Made by a program: the position numbers and the translations under genes. Below are positions 59,571 to 64,000 of a stretch of DNA of 64,000 nt, in pieces (the first letter of the stretch is position 1; the number at the start of each line of letters is the position of its first letter). A model generated the notes under the pieces. That model did not search any database and was not told the origin of the DNA. It saw only the letters and a program-made list of their open reading frames with translations. The stretch is from assembly GCF_036346855.1 (NCBI RefSeq), contig NZ_CP107841.1, forward strand, positions 4,406,001-4,470,000, written 5' to 3'. Origin of the DNA: Streptomyces europaeiscabiei. Its GTDB lineage: Bacteria; Actinomycetota; Actinomycetes; Streptomycetales; Streptomycetaceae.

Positions 59571-59961
59571 GAAGCACAGCAAATCCCTGAACATCGCTCC
59601 GAGCAATTTCATATGACGGCCCATCAGCCCTACCGTGCACCCCGCCACCAAGCCCTACGACAACCAACGGAGGCAACCTGACCCACCAACTCACAGTTGG
59701 CGAGGGCCTGTGCCGCTCTCCATGCACCCAGAGGAGAGGTAACTCGCCTACAGGACAAGCTTCCTGGCGACACACCAGATCCGGATCCGCGTACCCCCAC
59801 ACCCGTCGGCCCCGCGGCGGGCGGTTCACAGCCCCGAAGCCCCCATCGGGTCGCACGCCTTCGGGGTCACGGCGCCCAGCGCCACATCTCTCTACAGACA
59901 ACGGGTCCCCGCCACCGTAAGGGCACCGGTCGGTCACCCTGGAGCGTTGCACGATCTACGC
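59571..59961. other. Non-coding debris between IS remnant and HTH gene
   Basis: Short frames only, for example 59575-59680 on both strands, none with a recognisable family. A promoter for the HTH gene must lie near its right end (about 59880-59960). Confidence 0.35.
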
Positions 59962-60297
59962 ATGCCGCGCAGTAACAACGATGAGCACCCTTTGCACTAC
60001 GTAGCGGACGGAGACCGGCCGGAGGCCACCCTGACCCACGACGCTCCGCTGGGCGCCCACTGCGGGCTGCTCCTCGCCGGCGACCTGAACCGCACCATGC
60101 GCTCCCGCAAGCTCCCGCTTCACGGACTGGCCGACCTGGCCCGTGTCGCGCATTCCACCGTCGCCCGAGTCCTCAACGGCGACGTCCTGCCGGACATCGG
60201 CACTCCGACACGACTGGAGGAGGCACTCGACCATCAGCTCTGGCCCGGCCCCGCAGCGATTCGCGCTTCGGCATCAGCCAGGCGCCAGGTGATCTGA
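59962..60297 (+). CDS. Small HTH (XRE-like) DNA-binding protein
   Basis: 111 residues from the ATG at 59962 (a TTG 15 bases earlier is an alternative). The HTH is LHGLADLARVAHSTVARVLNGDVLPDIGTPTRLEEALDHQLWP (about residues 53-95), with the STVARVLNG recognition helix typical of XRE/LacI-like folds. The first 45 residues are acidic. A proposed regulator of unknown target, close to the tRNA-Arg integration site. Confidence 0.75.
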   Translation: MPRSNNDEHPLHYVADGDRPEATLTHDAPLGAHCGLLLAGDLNRTMRSRKLPLHGLADLARVAHSTVARVLNGDVLPDIGTPTRLEEALDHQLWPGPAAIRASASARRQVI

Positions 60298-60653
60298 CCC
60301 GACAGGCTCCGCCGCGAAAGGCCGGCGGCAGTCAAGCCGACACCTGCAATCACCTCGCCTCCACGTCGGCGGCGGAACGGACAAACCGAGCCTCCGCGCT
60401 GACAGAGACGAACACTAACCAGCCCTACACAGAAAACCGCAGGTCACACCCTTCGCAACGCCCCACCCCCCGTACTACACCCCTCCGCTCCGCCCCGATC
60501 CGCTACGCTGTTCACGTCAGCGGTCAGGTCGCGCAAGATGTCCGCCCGGGAAACCGTCGCGAGCACCAGCGCACCCCCATTGACCAGCGGGCTTGTACGC
60601 CTCGGTTGAAGATCCACTCGCTGGGTTTTCTCCAAGGTTCTTTACAGGCCCCC
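60298..60653. other. 356-base gap before tRNA-Arg
   Basis: No gene supported. Contains C-rich tracts (60463-60500) and must hold the tRNA promoter near its right end. A 63-codon minus-strand frame (60444-60635) has no recognisable content. Confidence 0.45.
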
Positions 60654-60726
60654 GCCTTCGTAGCTCAGGGGATAGAGCACCGCTCTCCTAAAGCGGGTGT
60701 CGCAGGTTCGAATCCTGCCGGGGGCA
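60654..60726 (+). tRNA. tRNA-Arg (anticodon CCT)
   Basis: 73 nt cloverleaf: acceptor GCCTTCG pairing with CGGGGGC (two G-U pairs), D arm GCTC/GAGC, anticodon stem CCGCT/AGCGG with loop CTCCTAA (anticodon CCT, reads AGG), and T arm GCAGG-TTCGAAT-CCTGC. Discriminator A at 60726; CCA not encoded. Its 3' end adjoins an integrase gene, the classic attachment site layout. Confidence 0.95.
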
Positions 60727-60730
60727 CAGC
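60700..60730. other. Probable att site at the tRNA-Arg 3' end
   Basis: Elements of the pSAM2 type recombine in the T-arm and 3' end of a tRNA gene. The integrase begins its 3' end 100 bases away. The second att copy would lie beyond the right edge, so the exact core cannot be fixed. Confidence 0.4.
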
Positions 60731-60735
60731 AAAAG

Positions 60736-60770
60736 GGCCAGCTCAGGAGGGGTTCCTCCCGGGCTGGTCC
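60736..60770. terminator. Hairpin after tRNA-Arg
   Basis: gggccagctcaggagg and cctcccgggctggtcc pair with two small bulges around ggtt. It can end the tRNA transcript and, from the other side, that of int. Confidence 0.6.
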
Positions 60771-60827
60771 TTCGTCGCGTTCGAGGCCGTGCCACACGCG
60801 TGCCACTAATGCCACGCGGATGCCACA

Positions 60828-61964
60828 TCACTCCTGGCCGGTGGCCTCTCCCCCGCCCTCACGGATCATGGCCCCGAGCCGGTCGGCGATGGCACGGTCA
60901 CGGTCGCTGGTCATGTGCTGATAGATCAGCGCGGCGCGCGAGCTGCTGTGGCCCATGCGGGTCATCAGCTCACGGGTGCTGGCCCCAGCCGTAGAGGCCA
61001 GCGTATTGCCCGTGTGCCGAAGATCGTGGAAGTGCAGTTCAGACGTGACTCCCGCCGCCTTCCGCGCCTTGACCCAGTCGTCACGGAAGTTGCTCCGCCG
61101 AAGCTGCCCGCCCTGCGGCCCGACGAAGACGTGACCGTCACGACCAGGAGCCGCAAAGTGCTCCAGATGACGGGTGACCTCGCCGAGCAACTCGGCCGGG
61201 AAGGAGACGGTACGCACTCCGGCCGCAGACTTGGGCGCCTTGTCGAACAGCCGACCGCTCTGCAACTCAGCCTGAGCACGGCGAACGGTGACGGTCAGCC
61301 CCTCCTGATCGATGTCTCGACGCCGCAGGGCCGCCAGCTCCCCGAACCTCAGCGTGGTGAAGGCTGCCAAGAGCACGAGCAGCCGGTAGCGCGGCGCGAT
61401 TGCGTCGGCGATGGCGAAGACCTCGGGCACCGTGAGGATCGGCCGCTCGGGCACGTCATAGCGATCGGCGCCCTTGATACGACACGGGTTGCGCCGGATC
61501 AGCTCGTCGTCCACGGCCGTGTTCATCAGGGCCCGCAGCAGTTGGTACGCCTTGACGACCGTTGGCTCGCCGATGCCGGCCGCGAGGAGCCTGCCGCGCC
61601 AGCTGCGCACCCGAGTCGTCGTCACGTCGGCCACCGATCCGGCCCCGAAGGTGGGCAGGATGTGCAGCCGCACCACCGACTCGTTCCGCTCTCGGGTGCG
61701 GTCAGCGAGCTTCCGGTCCCGCAGCCACGCGGTTGCGTACTCCTCGAAGTTCACCGCCCCGGCATCCGGGTCCGACCACTGCCCACGCGTGATGTCGGAC
61801 TCGACGTGCGTGAGAGCGGCTTGAGCATCGGTCTTGGTCGGGTAGGTCTTCTCGGCCGGACGCAACTGGCCCGTCTCCGGGTCGCGGTAGCGGACCTGCC
61901 AGCGACCGGACGGAAGCTGCCGGACCGACCCGAAGTTTCTGCGCCTCCCCTTCTTGTTGGCCAT
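60828..61964 (-). CDS. int: Tyrosine site-specific integrase
   Basis: 378 residues. An Arg-rich arm-binding start (NFGSVRQLPSGRWQVRYRDPETG), SAM-like core-binding domain (residues about 70-155), catalytic domain with Arg in TTLRFGELAALRRRDID, HDLRH (with the second Arg), His in MGHSSSRAAL and the nucleophile Tyr in IYQHMT. Drives integration and excision at the adjacent tRNA-Arg. Its ATG shares one base with the xis stop. Confidence 0.95.
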   Translation of the reverse strand: MANKKGRRRNFGSVRQLPSGRWQVRYRDPETGQLRPAEKTYPTKTDAQAALTHVESDITRGQWSDPDAGAVNFEEYATAWLRDRKLADRTRERNESVVRLHILPTFGAGSVADVTTTRVRSWRGRLLAAGIGEPTVVKAYQLLRALMNTAVDDELIRRNPCRIKGADRYDVPERPILTVPEVFAIADAIAPRYRLLVLLAAFTTLRFGELAALRRRDIDQEGLTVTVRRAQAELQSGRLFDKAPKSAAGVRTVSFPAELLGEVTRHLEHFAAPGRDGHVFVGPQGGQLRRSNFRDDWVKARKAAGVTSELHFHDLRHTGNTLASTAGASTRELMTRMGHSSSRAALIYQHMTSDRDRAIADRLGAMIREGGGEATGQE

Positions 61965-62176
61965 CAGGCGACCCTCCGGAGAGAGCCGCGCCGGTGGCCG
62001 ATCGGCTGCACCGTGTTGGCGTCGACGAAGGCATTCACCGCGCTCTCTGGGATGCGGACGTGTCGGCCGACCTTGACGAACTCGATGCGTCGCTCGGCGA
62101 TCAGTCGGCGCGGGAAGCGTTCCGTGGTGCCGAGGAGTTCGGCCACCTGCGCCACGGTGAGGTAGCGGTCAGCCAC
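61964..62176 (-). CDS. xis: Excisionase, MerR-type HTH
   Basis: 70 residues from the GTG at 62176 with aaggag nine bases before; the longer upstream frame is only the repSA gene in another frame. YLTVAQVAELLGTTERFPRRLIAERRIEFVKVGRHVRIPESAVNAFV is a complete excisionase-type winged HTH. Overlaps repSA by 8 bases at its start and int by one base at its end, so the three are translationally coupled. Confidence 0.9.
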   Translation of the reverse strand: MADRYLTVAQVAELLGTTERFPRRLIAERRIEFVKVGRHVRIPESAVNAFVDANTVQPIGHRRGSLRRVA

Positions 62177-63515
62177 GGGTGGGTTCTCCTTCCGTTCCGG
62201 GTGCGGGCGTGAGGGATTCGGCGAGCCAGGCTTCGGTGTCGGAGAGTCCGGTTCCTGCAAAGACCCAGTGGGCAAGGACGTACGTCGTATCTGGAGCCGG
62301 TCCGTTGGCTGTCGCGGCTTGTGCGCGGCGCCATTCGGCGCGGGCGTCGCGGAGTGCGCCGAGGGTGGTGGAGTAGCGGCGGGACTTGGTGGAGAAGTGG
62401 CCGCGGAAGCCGAGCATGTGGGCCCAGGCGCGCAGGCGGAGGTGTTCGAGATCCTTGCGTGCACCGAGGAACCAGGCGGTTCGAATGAGGCGGCGGGCGT
62501 GGTCGCTGATGTCGAGCTGGGCGAGTTCGGCGGCGAACTTCAGCGGCCGGTCGAGAGCTCCCGCGGCTGTCTCGGCGCCCTTGGTGGCGTACTTGGCGAT
62601 GTACGCGGCGACCGCGCGCTCGGTCAGCTCCTGGCCGTCGTTGAAGTCGGCGGAGCGGATGGTGCGGACGTCGAGTTGGCGGCCGAAGGTGAAGGTGTGA
62701 GTGCGTCCGTCGATGACCGGGCCGTCCACACGGACCTTGGCTGCCGCCGTCTCGATGGCGTCGGTGAGCAGTTCGGCGGTGGCCCAGGCCGGAGGCGGGG
62801 TGTCGCCGCCGGTGGGGCCGTCGATGCGGATGACGGCGTGGAAGTGGACGGCGCCGCGCTTTTGGTACTCGGCGACCTTGGCGAAGGAGACGCGGGCGTG
62901 GTCGCGGAACCGGCGTTGTGACAGGCCCGCGCGCTTGGCGACTTCCCGGCGCAGGTAGGTGGAGAAGCGTCGCCAGAGCGGACCGGCGTGGGCGTTCCAG
63001 AGGACGGCCGCTTCGTAGTCGTAGGTGTCCGGGTCGAGCGGGGTGCCGAGTTCGGCGTCGTCATGGTCGTGGCGGTTGCGGCAGCGGCAGGAGCGACCGC
63101 TGGAAGGGCGGTTGTGGACCGGGCCGAAGCTCGGGGCGGTGAAGGTGGCGAAGACGCGCGGGTGGGTGGCGACGTGTTCGGGGGTGCCCTTGCCGCCGCG
63201 CAGGCCGGAGGTGATCAGGTGGAAGGTGTCACGGCGGTAGACCTCGGAGCAGGCCGCGCAGCGGGTGGTGCGGCGGTTGTTGCAGCGGACGAGGAGTTGG
63301 CCGGCCGGGAGGTCGGTGGAGTCGAGGTGGTGGAGAACGCGGCCGATCTCACCGGTCGTGGTGTCGACGTCGTGCTCGGTGCGGTGGCCGTCGAGGCGGA
63401 TGGGGTTGACGCAGCCGCCAAGTCCGGAGAGCTGGCGGAGGATACCGGGCAGGGTGCCGTGCTCCGCGAGCTTCGCGAGTTCCGGGAGCGGGGGCGGTGT
63501 GGTGCGGGTGAAGAT
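62169..63515 (-). CDS. repSA: Replication initiator RepSA, apparent ATC start
   Basis: 448 residues if begun at the ATC at 63515-63513, seven bases after a perfect AAGGAG (63528-63523). No in-frame ATG, GTG or TTG exists upstream of the GTG at 62729, which is deep inside the protein, and the frame is open throughout. The product matches RepSA of pSAM2-like elements: a zinc-ribbon-like Cys region (LLVRCNNRRTTRCAACSEVYRRD), the HVATHPRVFATFTAPSFGPVH and KRGAVHFHAVIRIDG rolling-circle HUH-type motif, and AYIAKYATKGAE with the catalytic Tyr. It starts rolling-circle replication of the excised element. Confidence 0.88.
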   Translation of the reverse strand: MFTRTTPPPLPELAKLAEHGTLPGILRQLSGLGGCVNPIRLDGHRTEHDVDTTTGEIGRVLHHLDSTDLPAGQLLVRCNNRRTTRCAACSEVYRRDTFHLITSGLRGGKGTPEHVATHPRVFATFTAPSFGPVHNRPSSGRSCRCRNRHDHDDAELGTPLDPDTYDYEAAVLWNAHAGPLWRRFSTYLRREVAKRAGLSQRRFRDHARVSFAKVAEYQKRGAVHFHAVIRIDGPTGGDTPPPAWATAELLTDAIETAAAKVRVDGPVIDGRTHTFTFGRQLDVRTIRSADFNDGQELTERAVAAYIAKYATKGAETAAGALDRPLKFAAELAQLDISDHARRLIRTAWFLGARKDLEHLRLRAWAHMLGFRGHFSTKSRRYSTTLGALRDARAEWRRAQAATANGPAPDTTYVLAHWVFAGTGLSDTEAWLAESLTPAPGTEGEPTRG

Positions 63516-63555
63516 GGCGATTCTCCTTCTGACTGGCTCGGTCAGGAGTGATGGC

Positions 63556-63595
63556 CCCGGGGCGGCGGATGCTTGGTCGTGTGCGCCGCCCCGGG
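63556..63595 (-). terminator. Hairpin between spd-type gene and repSA
   Basis: cccggggcggcg and cgccgccccggg make a perfect 12-bp stem with a 16-base loop just upstream of the repSA ribosome binding site. It may attenuate or separate transcription, or affect repSA translation. Confidence 0.55.
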
Positions 63596-63607
63596 TGTCG
63601 GGCGCGT

Positions 63608-63853
63608 TCAGCGCCGGTTCTGTTCGCGGATCAGGGAGCGCAGGACCACGGCCGCGATGGCCACGGAGAGGGCCGAGACGGCGACGGCGGCCAGGAGCGC
63701 GGTGATGACGACACCGCCGACGACCACGGCCGCCACGACTCCGGGACTGATGGAGACCGCCGGGAGCGAGCGCCGTACGGGCGCCGGATCGGCCGGGGTG
63801 TGGGTGTGTGCGGGCGGTGGGGTGGGGCTGTGGGGGTACTTGGGCAGGAACAC
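63608..63853 (-). CDS. Small Spd-type membrane protein of the element
   Basis: 81 residues. Pro/His-rich start (about 27 residues), then one long hydrophobic segment (VVAAVVVGGVVITALLAAVAVSALSVAIAAVVL, two short helices) and a basic end (RSLIREQNRR). Size, position before repSA and hydrophobicity fit the spread proteins (SpdB/SpdD) that help intramycelial transfer of AICEs and Streptomyces plasmids. Family inferred from context. Confidence 0.7.
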   Translation of the reverse strand: MFLPKYPHSPTPPPAHTHTPADPAPVRRSLPAVSISPGVVAAVVVGGVVITALLAAVAVSALSVAIAAVVLRSLIREQNRR

Positions 63854-63878
63854 GGTCGGGCTCTCCTTATCTACTCGT

Positions 63879-64000
63879 CTAGGCGTGTGAGCCGTTTATG
63901 ACGTCCACGCCGGAGCGGGTGCCGGATTCGATGGCGGGGGCGAGGAAGGTCTGCGAGAGGTAGAAGCCGAAGAGGGCGATCAGGACGACGACCCAGGTGC
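63879..64000 (-). CDS. Second small membrane protein of the element, C-terminal part
   Basis: Only the last 39 residues are in the window: a membrane helix (WVVVLIALFGFYLSQTFLAPAI) followed by ESGTRSGVDVINGSHA and TAG at 63881-63879. The start lies beyond the right edge. Its position beside the Spd-type gene suggests a transfer or spread protein. Confidence 0.65.
   Translation of the reverse strand, partial: TWVVVLIALFGFYLSQTFLAPAIESGTRSGVDVINGSHA

Larger units (their letters stand above)
60727..64000. mobile_element. Actinomycete integrative conjugative element (AICE), left part
   Basis: The gene order tRNA - int - xis - repSA - small spd-type membrane proteins, all on the minus strand and tightly coupled, is that of pSAM2-like AICEs. 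The window ends before the regulator, transfer (FtsK-like) and second att genes. Confidence 0.8.

Noticed and set aside
61964-62464. 166-codon form of the excisionase
   Set aside because: The first 96 residues are the repSA gene in another frame; the GTG at 62176 has a good ribosome binding site and starts the HTH domain.
62169-62729. Separate 186-codon gene from the GTG at 62729
   Set aside because: The frame is continuous with conserved RepSA sequence far upstream; the GTG is an internal valine codon.

Overview
This is a high-GC actinobacterial chromosome segment, almost certainly Streptomyces. Evidence: third-codon-position GC bias throughout, the sigma factor HrdD with a SigR-type promoter, GlpR/gephyrin-like genes in the conserved actinobacterial order, copies of the Streptomyces interspersed inverted repeat, and a pSAM2-like integrative element. 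No CRISPR array or rRNA gene was seen. Two tRNA genes were found: Ala-CGC at 0.8 kb and Arg-CCT at 60.7 kb.

Layout, 1-32 kb (core-like). After a truncated GNAT gene and tRNA-Ala comes a minus-strand block galU, glp (gephyrin-like MoeA), moaC, mogA, rimJ-like, glpR, with a divergent 5-formyltetrahydrofolate cyclo-ligase gene. Then follow a membrane-anchored penicillin-acylase-family enzyme, a K+/H+ antiporter with an apparent CTG start, an MFS exporter, an FmdB zinc-ribbon protein, an MTA phosphorylase, a CpaB/RcpC-like protein, MscL, LtrA, a P1/DmpA peptidase, an L,D-transpeptidase lipoprotein, a DUF6227 protein, the fruR-fruK-fruA operon, an MFS/WYL-regulator divergent pair, and hrdD.

Layout, 32-45 kb. 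Small regulator/effector units: extradiol dioxygenase plus MarR, DHA2 exporter plus TetR, an M6 secreted metalloprotease, a tandem double-IclR regulator, another TetR, and a three-gene ABC-2 exporter.

Layout, 45-58 kb (accessory island). Five complete TetR regulators (plus one remnant) are interspersed with DoxX, an EthD-like protein, alpha/beta hydrolases, a quinone-oxidoreductase-type enzyme, an Old Yellow Enzyme and an SDR. Decayed genes (esterase, lpdA, TetR C-terminus) lie between them. Several regulators have clear palindromic candidate operators. The set looks like an electrophile/quinone or xenobiotic response and detoxification region.

Layout, 58-64 kb. IS1182-type remnants in opposite orientations flank an orphan lower-GC gene. 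After a small HTH gene and tRNA-Arg(CCT) the window enters an actinomycete integrative conjugative element: integrase, excisionase, RepSA (apparently started at ATC) and small Spd-type membrane proteins, running off the right edge.

A recurring feature is that many gene ends carry short unique tandem-repeat arrays (units of 7 to 44 bp). In at least four cases the stop codon lies inside the first repeat unit.
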